Positions 1 to 12,700 of a DNA stretch of 64,000 nt are shown here, in pieces. The notes beneath the pieces were generated by a model. It had not been told where the DNA came from. It made no database searches and worked only from the letters and a program-made list of their open reading frames with translations. Made by a program: the position numbers and the translations under genes. Source of the stretch: Certhia americana (Eukaryota; Chordata; Aves; Passeriformes; Certhiidae); assembly GCA_018697195.1 (NCBI GenBank), contig CM031873.1, positions 4,527,063-4,591,062 of the forward strand. The letters are read 5' to 3'. How positions within the stretch are numbered: position 1 is the stretch's first letter; each line of letters opens with the position of its first letter.

Positions 1-2173
1 CTGTAATTTTTTTTCTTTAGATACCAGCTTGTCTTTGCTGCTTTACCCCTTTTTCAGGCATCCAACCCAGGCTGGCACATATGGGGGTGTGTGTGTGTTG
101 AGCATTTGCACACCAGATAGAAAAGTGAGGATGAGGATACTGAAAAGCTGAGAGTGGCTGTGGTTTATGCAGCTTTACTTGTCTACTTCCAGGATCATCC
201 ACTCTCCCAACCAAATTCTCTCTTCTGGGAAGTGCTCCTGAACTTACTTCTTTTCCTTTAAATAATAACAGCCCAGTAACTTTCCTGTAGTCTTGTCTTC
301 CTTCCTTTGAAAATATGAAATACTGCCTTGTACTTCATTTTCAGAATGGTGCATTCACTGGGACAGGGAGTCTGTGTTGTAGTGTTTTCCAAAATGTCAT
401 GTAAATATGCAGAGCCACAGAAGGGATTTGTTGCCTGTAAAATACATAATACTTCTTGGACAAGGGAAATCCAAGTAGAAGGCTTACTTTTGCTTAGCAA
501 AAGATTTCTGTTAAAACCAGATTCTCCTACTCCAAGGCACAGCATTTACCCACATTATAATTACGGTGAACTTTTGTTTCATCCAGTGATTTATTCAGAC
601 TTTTTAACCAAGTTCTACCTCTTGGAAAAGGAAAGTAGAATCTTTCAGTGTCTTTCTGCCAGGATCCTCAAAGGTAATATTTTTTGGGAGGAGGGGAAGA
701 TCCTGCATTGTTTGGCTGTGACTAAAAGATCAGAACTTTGTTGTGGAAGAAGTTTTGTACTTCATTACCCAAAAATAATGTGGAAGACAAAAATAAAAGA
801 AAAAATAGATTGTGTGGTCAGAAATATGAACGGGAACAAAAGTAGTTCACATTGTGGATCAGTGTGAAAATAGGGGAGACTCAGGAAGCTTCAGCCTGAA
901 GTTGGAAGGGACTCGACTGAGTGACTTTGTGTTTCTGTATGTCCATAATATGTCATAAAGACAAGTTACAGAGCTGTCCCTTTGTCTTAGGAGAGCTGCA
1001 GGTCCCCAGGGAGGCTTCACAGCATTGGGAGATTATCAGAACTAATGACACAGCTGGATTTTGAAGCTGCTGTGTTACAAGCTTCCCTGCACCTTTAGCA
1101 GTGTCAGAAGGGAACGGTGATGTGGAGGCAGTGATCTGGTTCTTATTTTTCAGATTGCCTGGTTTCCTGTAGGTGTTGCAGGGACTTCTTTGCTGCCTGC
1201 CACAAACTCACTTGTTTACTCAGTGACTCTACATGATGGCAGGTGCTGCCTGGCTCTGGCAGTCCTGGATATAATTTGTGTGTAATTAGATAAAGAATCA
1301 TGTTCCCTTAGTACAGGGGGTTTGGAGATTTGTAGACATTCAGCTGGTGACAGGCAAGTGTGTTTTAGAGCAGGGTGTGCTGGCCTGGGGCTGGAAACTG
1401 CTGTTCATCCCCACCACTGATGGAATCTTCATCAGCTAATTAGGACATTCTGCTTTAGGCCATGCCTTTTTCTTGCTTTCTGAAAAAAAAAAAAAAGTTA
1501 TGTTCAAACTGTATAATCAATTCACAATAGTTTGCAGGTAACAGGCACTGCTTGGAGTTGGCTTAGTGGTGAATCTTAGTTTGTGCTGCTGTGGATGTGC
1601 TGAGTGTTGGATGATTGGCAGATTCAGAGCTGCTGGTTTTGTGAACAAAAGAATTGTAATCTATGATCAGGTGACTGCCTGCAGGTAGAGCTGCTTCGAT
1701 GCAAAGCTGTCTTGGTTTCATCTTAGCCTTTGTGAAGTGTTCTAAAGCATTTATTTCAGATCAGGGGAGCATTTTAGCACCCCCACTGCCTACCCCTGTT
1801 CTGTCCTTCTGTACCTGAAGTTAATCATCAACCTGGCCTTTCACAGAGGGGTGTTTTGCACTGCCCAAAGCAGCCTCATGAACAAGCTTTTGGACTTTTG
1901 GACAGGAAACAAAGATCCTGCTCACAGTCCTTCCCCTGCTTTGACCAAACCAAATGGATCTGTGTGTTCCCAAGTCACTCAAGGCTCTCGAGAGTTAGTT
2001 CAGTTGTTCATACTGAACAAATTTTTAATCTCCTGATGCAATTCCTAAGTAACTTGAATATTTTCTCCTTTTGTGATTCTTTGAGTGCTTTCAGATGACA
2101 AGCAATAGCATGATCTTATAAAAATGCAGAATTATGCTAAAATAAAATGGGTGAAAATCTCCATGTGTCTTCA

Positions 2174-2333
2174 GGTTGCCCAGAGAAGCTGTGGCTGCCC
2201 CATCCCTGGAAGTGTTGATGGCCAGGTTGGACAGGGCTTGAGCATTTGGGATAGTGGAAGGTGTTCATTCCCGTGGTAGGGGGTGGAACAAGATGATTTT
2301 AAAGTCCCTTCAGCCCAAACCATTCTATGAATT
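2174..2333 (+). repeat. CR1 LINE fragment, 3' end, sense
   Basis: It begins with the CR1 3'-end phrase ggttgcccagagaagctg, continues through ccatccctggaag and ends near the terminal cattctatga. That is the order expected for the sense strand. It is diverged and truncated at the 5' side, as most avian CR1 copies are. Confidence 0.85.
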
Positions 2334-4939
2334 AAAAGTACGAGTTATGTGGCAGAGCAGTGACCTTCTCAGATCTGTGCTGGTGTAGGAAGCTACATAC
2401 TAGTCTGACATTTAATACTTGTACAGGCAAAAGTTTAGACCTTGCCCCAGAAGGATATAATTCTTCTGTAAGTAATGCAAGAGTCTCCACAGCCTCCTGT
2501 CTCCAGCAGATTTTGGTTTTTTTGTCTGGAAGAGCCACAGAGTACTTGTAGTTGCCATGTAGGAGTAGCCAGGAGGTGTCATAGGCAGATCTTTTGTACC
2601 AATCGTAATCAATTCAGATTTATTTTCATATTTTTGCAGCTGCATCCCTCAAGGGTTGTTTTTAAAACCCTCTGTATTGTGTAGCTCATTGTTCAGCTCT
2701 TCTGGGTAGTAGAATTTTAGTTCTCAGGAGTCTTAGGTTTCTAGTAGTCTGTCTTCTGTCCCATTCATCCATCTTTCTTTCCCATAAAAACCCAGCGTGG
2801 CTGGAAAACTCCAGTTAGAAGTGAAGCAACATGTGCCACTTCAAATGTCACAGTTTGAATCAAGTCTGAATTTCCAGGGGATTCTCTGCTGTTGCTGTTA
2901 TCTTCTCTCCTCTTGCTTTTTACAACTGTTCATGTGCAATGCAATCTGATCAATGTAACACAAGTCTTCCACAGGAAGTGAACTTTGGATGTGGAACGTA
3001 TTTTTTTAAGACTTGTATGTGATGCCATTGGTAATGTGTTGATACTGCAAAGATATTTTAATATCTTGGCTTCAGATCTTCTTGGTCATTGAATTTCTGA
3101 ACCTTTGTCATCTAACTTGGTGTATCCATGCTATATTTGGACAGCTGACTTGCTTTTTTAGACACCTCATCTAGGTGTAAAATAAAAACAGCTTGTGTTG
3201 AGTTGATTACTACACTGCTGTTTTAGCTGAAGTGGATTTGGGTGTGTAGTCAGACCTTGGAGTTAAAAAAATGAGAACTGGGGGATGCTGAGTTGGGTTG
3301 GCTGCTGCCCAATGTGATCCCTCCTGCCCATTTCCATGAGCACCCATCCCACAGCTATTCCAGTGCCAAGGCAGCTCTGGAGCTGCTTTGTTTTCTCCTA
3401 GTGCCTGGGGCTGGAACTGGTGGTGGCCAGGAGCTGCTTCATGTGATAAAGAGGTTTCCTCTTAACCTCCAGTAAGAGCCTGGCAGTGGTCCCAGTCACA
3501 AACCAGTGCATCTGGTGGAGCTTTCCAAATCACAGCTTCAGGACTGGAGAAAAGGATCTGTTTGCTTTTGGGTTTAGAAACCAGGCATGGGCACTGTGGT
3601 ACATCATGTCCTGTTTCAGGTGCTGAGAGGCTGTCCAGGTCTTTCAAAATACCTCTGAGGGGCCTGTCTGTCAGCTCAGTGAAGCAAGGTTTTATCTTTT
3701 CCCAGCACCAGGCATTTGGATTTAGCTTTAACTGGTTATGGAGTGTGGTACTGAGGTTTGGAGAGATCTGTCAAACCTTGTTACCTGTTTTTGGAGTAGT
3801 TGCTTTCCCAGTGGTTTGCTCTTAACCTGTGGATTTTCTTCATCTTCTGAGCATTGATGTTACAAGTTTCCATGGCAACTTCCAAACTCTCAGGTAGGTG
3901 CTGTCCATTCCAAAATGGAATGCTGATGTGGGGGCTGGAGGATACTGACAGCCCTGGTGACCCTGGAGGAATGTCCCAGGGGGCAGATTGATTTTTAACT
4001 CCAGAACAGATTCAGATATTGACTTGACAGGAGAACTCACCAGTGCAGCTTTAAAAAAAACTCCATCTGCGTGAGTCTAAAGTTCTAACTGCTGATGTCA
4101 GACAGAAATCAGGTACCTCCATCATGTATCCTCCATCACAGTGTTTGTCCATTGTCACAAAAAGGCAAGTATGACATGTTTTCTATGGATAAAACCTTGG
4201 CTTGACTAAAAAAGAAGCCAGGAAATGATAGTACATCTTAAAAAGGCAATATTATTTTTCCCTTCACACTTCCTTTCTTAGTCCCATTGAGAGAATTCAA
4301 AATAGGCTTCACAAAATTGCAAGTAATTTCTTTCTTTTTTTTTTTTTTTTTTATCTTTTTTTGTTTACAGTTGTAGGTTCAGAGCACTGGGAGCAGTGCT
4401 TTACATGAGATCAGTTACACAAGATGTGCAAGGGGAGGGTTGGGACCTGTGAGATGGACAAGTAGCCCTGACTGAATAGAAGTGACAGATCTGTGCAAGT
4501 CACAGCCTGGCCTCTCTGCCCTTGTGGTGGCCACTGCTGTCCAAGTCCTTGTTTAAATTAAGAGGCAGAAGCAGCTTTCATAATAGATAATGCAAATCTG
4601 AGTCAGCTGGATAAGCATCATACAGCATTTAAAGTTAATGTACAGAGTTTCATATCCAGCATTGTACTTTCCTCCTTTTTTTTTTTTGTGGTGCCTTGTA
4701 TTCTCATTTTTATAAGCAGATACCAGTGTGTGTGTGCGTGCTGCTTTTTCTCCTCCATCTGTATCATCTTACTTCCAGAGTTTTTGTTTTGGAGGATGAA
4801 TTTCAGAATGTATCTGGAATAGAATGTGATGTTGTCACCTCAGTGATTGCATTGGAGGTAGAGGCTGTGGGATCACACGATCACCCTTGAGCAAATGTAG
4901 TTCTTTGTTGGTCAGACACTGCAGTTCTTTGGGTTGTAA

Positions 4940-5315
4940 CACATCTTTGAGTTCAACCATTAATTCAGCACTGCCAAACCCACCAGTAAATGATGTCCCC
5001 AAGTGCTACAGCTGCACATCTTTTAAATCCCTCCAGGGATGGTGACTGCCACTTCCCTGAGCAGCCTGTGCCAGTGCTTGACAGCCCTTTTGATGAAAAT
5101 TCTTTTCCTAATATCCAGTCTAAAGTTCTCCTGATACAATGTGAGAGTTTTTCTTTTTGTCTTGTTACTTGGGAGACGAGCCTGACCCCCACCTGGCTAC
5201 AACTTCTATCAAGGAGTTGCAAAGAAGGAAGAGGTCCCCCTGAGCCTGCTTTTCTTGAGGCTGAGCCTCCCCAGCTCCCTCAGCCACTCCAGAATCTGAG
5301 ACAGCACTGGCCCAA
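4940..5315 (-). repeat. CR1 LINE fragment, antisense
   Basis: This is a longer CR1 copy in reverse orientation. Recognised phrases in order are the antisense 3'-end segment around the aaccattaattcagcactg stretch, then ccagggatggtgactg, cttttcctaatatccagtc, gacccccacctggctacaac and agctccctcagccactc. It is diverged, has no intact frame, and is inserted in UBE2O intron 1. Confidence 0.88.
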
Positions 5316-7745
5316 GCATGAACTTTAACAGGGACTTGGCATTGGCAGGCATTATACTGGATCAGGTGCCCTCTCCCTCAGCCAAGGTGCTCTCTGTTGC
5401 TGGGCAGCTGAGCAGAAGTGCAGCTGTAAAACCACAACTGATCCAGGTCAGAGGTGTGCTCCCAAATCTGTGTGTAGCTGAGTGTTGAGTCAGTGCCAAG
5501 GTCTCCTGTCCTTCCTGGTGTCCCCAGTGTGGGTTGATCCCACAAGGCAGCTCAACAGTCAGCTTCTCTGAAGGAAGGTATGTCCTGGCATATTTGAAAC
5601 TGAACAACTGAGGACTGTGGTGGTAATGCATTCAGGTTCCTGTCTGGGTTTAAACTTGTCCCCAGTTTCTGTTCTTGGGATGTTTGGAGCAGGGGACAGT
5701 TTTTTTTTTCATCCCTACCTCCTGTGACAATATTGTCTACATGGAGTGCAGTGTGGCAGTAGTAAACCAAAATACTATTTGCAGGTGGAATTACCACCTT
5801 CTGTTTCTCCTAAAGTGAAATACCAAGATTCTACAGAAAAGAAACTGTGGGAATAGGAAAGGAAGGGATGTGCTGGCAGTAAGCATGAATGAGTTGTCCT
5901 TTCTCCTTTGTTGGATAAAACATTCTGAGGGATGGTGACACCAGTAGCTGGAGCCTGTGTGGAAGTGGTTTTGTCCACTGTTGGGTACCAGGGATGTTAC
6001 AGGCAAACCTAAATTGCTAATTAGTGAATTTAAGCTCTGCTTAGGTTTGCAGAGAGAGAGAGCAGGGATTTATGGCACTTCTGAGTATCTCCAGTACTCA
6101 GTTTGTTTGGATACACACCACACAGGGCTGGTTGTCCCTATATTAATCCCAGCACCTCCTATATTATTTGCCACTGAACTTCAGAAGTGATTGTTGCTTT
6201 TTTACCTACCACTATACTTGGCATTCGTGGCTAGTCCAGATCATCAAGGTAAATAGCTCTGGTTTTGAGCTTTTGTCAGCAGGGAGTTGTTGGAGAGGAA
6301 AATTGGCACCATATCTTGCATTTGTTTAATGGGGTTGAGAGATTCAGCCCACAGAGTTACAGAGGGAGTTTAGCTCACCCCTGCCCAGGAATGTTTGCAC
6401 CTCACTGCCAAATTGTTTGCTAAAGTGAGGATCCAGTTTTCTGTCACAGACATCTCTCTCGACCTCTGCTGTTAGTTTAAACAAACAAAACCCAAAAGAT
6501 TTTGTTTCAAGTGACAAGTTTGTAATAATAGGCAAGTGGATCAAAGCAGAAAGTTCCCAAGGCTTAATGACTCAATGCTCAGTGGAAATGGCAGTCCTCT
6601 CCCAGTCTGCCCAGTTCCAGGTGTGAGCCCTGATGGCTCCCTTATTTTCTGTGAGGTGAGATGACTCAGCTGAGAAGGGGAATGTGGTCCTGTTGGTGTT
6701 TGTTCTCTATGCAGAAAATCAGGATTTGTGTATCCCTCCTGCTGTGTGTGGTTTGAGAGCATCATCATAAGCCCTGCTAAAGTATCAGGTGTTCTCCAGA
6801 TTGCAGCTGCTGCCTTTTGATGAGTAAATTTGCTGTGGAGCTCAGGCACTGATTCAGTGCTGAGCACCAAGAGAGCATCTGAATAGCAAAGAATATAAAT
6901 GGGGGCCAGAGCTATTCTGCCACTTCTTTTTGCAGTCAAGGCCCTAAGTAACATAAGTGACCCCAGGCTGGGTGTGTCATCCTTCTTCACCAGGGTAAAA
7001 TGTGTGTGTAGGGATGAGTGACTTTGGTTTGCCTTATTTAACATTTGTAATAGTGTTTGGTTTGTTTTTTTTTTTAAGGCAATGCAAAACATCTTGCATT
7101 TGAGGAGGAAGCTCAGCTTGGCATACAGGAGCATAGGATCCCTCAGAGGATCTCTGGGAAACTATTTCTCATTCTTGGGGCTATTACTGAGGCACATGGC
7201 TAGAACATAAACCAAGCCATCTTAATACTGACTTTCATAGAGGTGTAAATATAGCAACTGAGCTGGGAGGACCTATTTTAAAAGTGCTTCTGCCACAGAA
7301 TTCCCTCAGAGCTGAGGGATGGGCTGTCCATCGGTTGATGATCTCATTGCTCTGGATGTGACAGAGAACAGGAGGAATGACTGAATTGTTGTGTTCATCA
7401 ACAGCCATTCCAGCTTACTCTGGTCGGGTTTCTTGTGGGTTTTGAGTCTTTGGTGACATGACAGACCTGTGAGGTATTTGTTGTTGATGCTGGCTTTCTG
7501 CCTGCTCCTTTGCTTGCTTTTCCTTGCAACTGAGACAGGTGGGTCTGGCACATGAAGCTGAAAATAGTGCTGCCTTTAAAAGCCTGAGAGACCTGCAATA
7601 GGTTAAATATAGTCCCCCTGCAGAGAAACTTTAATGCTTTGCTTTGGGAAGAATTTGTATGATTATATTCTTGAGGAAGGATCACAAAAGGGGAATGCTG
7701 CTGATTTACAGCTTCTGTGATTTACCAGCATTGACTAACCCAAAG

Positions 7746-7763
7746 ATATTGCTGCTGCTGCTG
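7746..7763 (+). repeat. (GCT)n microsatellite, short
   Basis: About five perfect copies of GCT in intronic sequence. It is too short to be of note beyond possible length polymorphism. Confidence 0.7.
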
Positions 7764-9648
7764 CTGGGTAACATCGAATCATCTTGATGAGCTGGGTTCT
7801 TCAGAGGCTGCATTATAGTATGGCTCAGTGATGTGTAGAAACATAATGCATCAATTTAAGCCCTAATGCATTTTGAAATGAAAGTATTATCATACACTTG
7901 GAGCTGTGCAATGAGAAAACTCCGGTTACAATACCCAAACTGCTGCTCATGCTTGAGTACTTACTGGAATGTGAATGTTGCAGCTTGATTCTGGATTTTA
8001 AAAGGTTGCCTATACAGTACGTACTTTAACAAATAGTTTTAGAAAGCTGTATAAAAATTGATATCTATCTATATACTGCAGTGGGATGTGGGAGGTAATG
8101 AAAACACTTCTACAATCTGGAAATGGGCTGTGGGCTTCAGGTTTTCCACTCTGGTGTGGTTCTGACTGCAGAAGTTGGGTCTGGAAGCCTGGCTGGCTGG
8201 GTCTCTTCCTCTCTTACTGAAATACACAGTCAAGAAGATGATAAATACTCAGGTCTTTTGGTTTGAGTTCAGATCCTGTTCTTGGATTATAGATTTGTCT
8301 AATTTAGTAAAGCAGGCTGTAAGCCAGGGAGTGGGTTAGGATGAAATGCTGACAAAGCACAGTGGAGTTCAGGCTGGGGATGAAAAAGGAAATGCCAGGA
8401 ATGCAGCAGCAGGGGCACGGTTGGTTCTGAAAGTGACATGTGAGAGAAGCTCTGTCCCTGATGGTGCATTCAGGTGGCACTTCCCAGAGCACAGGGTGTG
8501 TAATTAGTGTATTTGCAGGGCTCAGAGTGATGGACCAATGCAAATAACTTCTGGACCACTGAAATGCAGATGAGGCTTCTCCCTGTTCAGCAGAAGGAGA
8601 TTTTAGCTGAGTTACCGAGAGGTTGAGCAAGCTTGAAATTGGAGTTCAGTCTTGTGGCCTCCCGTAGGACATCTTCCCTGATGTAGCATTCCAGTGTATT
8701 TGATGGCAGCTGCATTTTGTAGTTTTAAGTTCATTGAAAATACTTAACGAAAAGGCCTGCAAGTAGTCTTGAGGTCACTGACAAACAGCTGGATGAAGGG
8801 CCATTTTTGAAAGGACATCACTTGATCAATCACTGGAGATTTGTGGAATTATGCATTCCCTTTCCAGGAGCACTCCTGATGCCCACAGGTCTGTGTAAGC
8901 TGCTGTAGAGTATGTAAGGATGGTCCAACCACATCCTGTGTTGCCACGATGAGCTCCTTGCCTACAAGTGCTTTAGCAGGAGCTGGAATAAGCAGTGCTT
9001 TGACTTTCTCTATGGTCTTATTGATGTTTTGTTATCTGTGTGTTGCCTGAGAGCTTCGAAGAGCAGAAGCAGCCGTTTCTTTTCCTTTTTTTCCCCAAGA
9101 CAAGTGCTTGCTGCAGTGGATTTGTCACCTATTCTCCTGCCTGCCAAGACTTCTTACTGTACAAGACATTGCTTTGTGTCCCAGGCCAAAGAGGCATTCC
9201 ACAGATATTTGAGAGGATCTGGGGTGAAAAGTGTGCAGGATGAGACACGGAACTGTGGTGTGATGTGCTGCTTCGTTTTTCTTCTGTCTTCTCTACTACA
9301 TAGATTGGATGTGGGTAGGAGATGATGCGTGGTGCAGGCAGAGGAAGAAGAGAGGGAGACTTGAGGGGATGAATGAGTCAATGTCTGCACCCTTTTTGAT
9401 GTGTCTGCTGACTTAGAGCACAGTCATGGATGGATCCCCTGGTTGCTGATGTCAGATCTGTCAGCTGGGTTTTGCAACTGTGCCAAGGGGATTAACTCTG
9501 TGTATGGAAGTGCCTCAGCATCCTCCACTGCAATCCTCCACAGTCTGGAGGGTTGGGATACCGTGCATTTGTATTTGTCATGTTATTTCTGACTGAGTGT
9601 CATCTGGGGTCATCACTAATGCCAATCTCTCTCTCTCTTTCTCCTTAG

Positions 9649-9708
9649 CTGAAGCTTGAAGATCGCTCAGTGGTCCCTCGAGATGTGGTCAGACACATGA
9701 GCTCTAGT
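9649..9708 (+). CDS. UBE2O: UBE2O exon 2
   Basis: Twenty codons in phase 0 (fragment residues 1-20, starting [12 protein letters not shown]). The acceptor is a pyrimidine tract ending ctccttag and the donor is gtaagt. It follows directly on the human exon-1 boundary, so exon 1 must lie upstream of position 1. Confidence 0.96.
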
Positions 9709-12700
9709 GTAAGTGCTTTATTTCCTTTGTCCCTTTTTGATTGTGATATTGCTGCGTGGATTTCTAGGACTTGCCAAATTTCCTGAATGGAGCTGGACAT
9801 TGGCTTTGAGCATGTTCTGGTTTTAGCTTGTTGGATAGACTTAGAGGCATCCAGTCAAAATGGAATTCTGCTAAAGCTGCCTCTCTACAATTGCATATCT
9901 GCAAACTGTATCCTGAGCAAGCAATCTCAGTCAAGAGCAGGGAAGGAGACAAGGAGCCTGTTTACCCTGCCATTCTTAAAGTTTTACATTAATGCATTCT
10001 GTGACATGTGGGGACTGTGGACCTGCTCTCCTAGACCTAGCAGGGAGATTGCAGTGGGGGCAGATCCCAGTTCCACTGCTTGCCTTTGCCTCTTTGTGTG
10101 CTCTGGTAGAGAATTTGTAGGGAATATTTTCAGACACCCCTCTCAGTTTTCAGTAAGCAGCATTTTTTTCCAGCTTCTCCCAGAAATGCAACAAACCCAG
10201 CACTGCTGGAGGATCCAACACAGCTAGGTTGACAGAAAGCAAGCTGGTTCTTAAACAGCAGCTGGTAATTGTTCCCTTTGCTCTTTCGGGATGCTGTTCT
10301 ATGTCCCAGCCACTCTGTTCTAGTTGTATGGCACTTGTGCCTATCAGAGATGTGTGGATTTGGGTTTTATGTAGGGAATACTGGGGAGATTGTTGAGTAT
10401 GGATGATCAGATGGGATATGCTCTCTTTAGGAGCTCAGCAAGGTTGGCACTTTCTTGCTGTGGCTCAGAGCTAACCTCTAACCCTGAGCCATATGGCCCT
10501 GTCATGTGCTTGCCTCTATCTTCTCTTGACTTGTTTCCAGCAATGTGGCTACCAAGGCTGTGATGAAGGAAGCAGCTGGCCACTAACTGCTGCAGTTGCA
10601 CCACATGGTGTGCAGCCTGCTGCAGGGATAGAGAAGGCTATTCTCTGATCTGCCTGGCTTGTTTGAGGTTTTGTTATTTTTAAATAAAGCTTTTTTTTTT
10701 TTTTTTTTTTTTTTGTCCAAAAGAAAACCCACCCTCTTTTTTCACAGAATATTACAAGGAAGAAAAAAAAAAGGAATTAAAATCTTGAATGATAATTTGA
10801 AAATTGCTGAAGCAAAGTATTTCCTTAAGAAATTTAATGGTTGCTTGCAATGGGAATTTGAAGTCAACATGTTTTTCTAAAACTGCAGCTTTATGAAAGA
10901 GTTCTCATCCAAAACAATGAACAGGTAGAAACTGGAATTATCAGGTGTTCAGTGTTGTACCTGACACAGCTGGAGCTGTCAGTATATTCTTCTCACTCAG
11001 GGGGATGCTTTGAGTCCTATGTCTCAGCTTGTGTTATCCAGTGCTTTTTAAAGTCATTTTCAGCTTTCAGGACAGCAGGTTGTTCTCCTCTTGGCAAACA
11101 TGGATGCGCTGCTTTTGTTTGCAATTTCCATTCTCATTTGAGCAGAAATTGGCTCCCCTGGCTTGCTGCACATGTTATGGTACCCAGCAGTTATCTTGCA
11201 CATTCATTTTTGTAGGTTTGCATGTTTAAATAATGATATTTGCTTGATCCTTGTGCCCAGTAACTTTTTTTTTTTTTAATTGATGGAATGGTGAGATGAT
11301 AACTCAATTTCTTCTCTCTAGTGAAAAGCGTAACAAATCTGAGGATGGATTATATTTCCTGACCCTCCAATGTTTTTTAAATGTTAGTGGTAAATGAAAC
11401 AGTAAACCCACTTTATCCCAAAGAAAATCTTCCCTTGCTAACAGATATATTCCAAAAATTTCAGGAGCGCTTAAAATAGAAAACCTGCAAGTGTCAGCCT
11501 GCCAAATTCAGGATGTGGGATGGTTGCCCTGTGCCAGTTGGCCTGGCAAATGGAGAATGGGGAACTTATTCTGTATTCAACACACTCTCTTAGGGCTTGT
11601 TTTTAACCTTGAGTGGGAAGGACTTGAAATCCTCTGTTCCTCAAGAGAGGAGAGCTGACTCAAACCCATGTCCTTCTCAATGAGTACTGAGTGTAGGAAA
11701 AGACTGCTTCAGGGGGAAATGCATAAAATCAGATCATTTTCACTGTATGCAGTTGGGCCTGAAAGTCTAATCCAGCTGGATGAGAAGCAGGAAGAGTGGC
11801 AGAGTTAATTTTTCAAGGTGATATGCTAATTTGGGGAAAAGATAAGAAGTAGGTCTGTAATCTGTCAGACTCCTGGATTTTGTTGCTTCAAAGGATTCTG
11901 GGCTGTGCTGTCCCTTTTAAACACAGGAATAAGGGTGGTGTAAAGATCCTCTTATTAGAAAAGAGGGCTAAGGGAAAAAGTAGAAAGATGGGAGTAGAAG
12001 ATAAGGGGGATTGAAGGCTGTGTTTCCAGAGCTGCTGTGCTCTTGGATGGGAGTTTGCTGGTCTGCCTTAAAGCCCTGTCTCTGATGGGGAAGGAATCCA
12101 TTCACTGCTTAAATATTCAGTATCTCCAGTGTGGTGCATGATGTCAGGGTACCAAAAGAAGCAGGAACAGGGTCTAAGGAGTGCACTCAGTTGTGGAGTG
12201 AGTGGGGCTTGAACCCATCAGCTCTCCTCACTCAGTTCAGTCACCTCCCTTTTCCAGTTCCATGTTGGAATTGATGGAAATCGATTTTTGTAACAGAACT
12301 GTGAAATGTCAGCTTATTTCATTTGGCCCCTCCTTTAATAGGATCAGCTAATGAAAGGATGGGTGTGTTTGAGCTGTGCCCAGCTGAGGACCTGTCCTGG
12401 AAGATTAGACAAGTTGGCAATGTCTCTTTCTGGGACTGCACTGCTGAGCACTGCTATAAACTCAGAGTGATTCAGCAGTACCCCTTGGTCTGCAAATCTG
12501 CATCCTCTGTTGCAGGCTAATGTTTCATGTGAGAGGGAAGTAAGTAAACTCACAATAAAGGAAGGTTCAGTGGCAGGTGACGGAGGAGAACTGTGATTCA
12601 ACAGCCCTGTAGGTCCCTGGGGCTGCTCACAACATTGATCTCTGCTTTCTTAACCACAGACAGGGCTCTGCACTTGCTCAAGGATTTTACAACTGGAAGG

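Larger units (their letters stand above)
1..9648 (+). other. UBE2O: UBE2O intron 1 (3' part)
   Basis: The sequence upstream of exon 2 ends in a strong pyrimidine tract and ag. Contents recognised are two CR1 fragments (2174-2333 and 4940-5315), short T runs near 4328 and 7061, and a five-copy GCT run at 7746-7763. The longest open frames (328-867 on +, 6541-7134 on -) match nothing I know and look fortuitous. No RNA gene was recognised. Confidence 0.8.

Noticed and set aside
6541..7134. 197-codon - strand open frame in UBE2O intron 1
   Set aside because: Low-complexity start, no recognisable domain, no promoter or conservation evidence; length is possible by chance in 64 kb.
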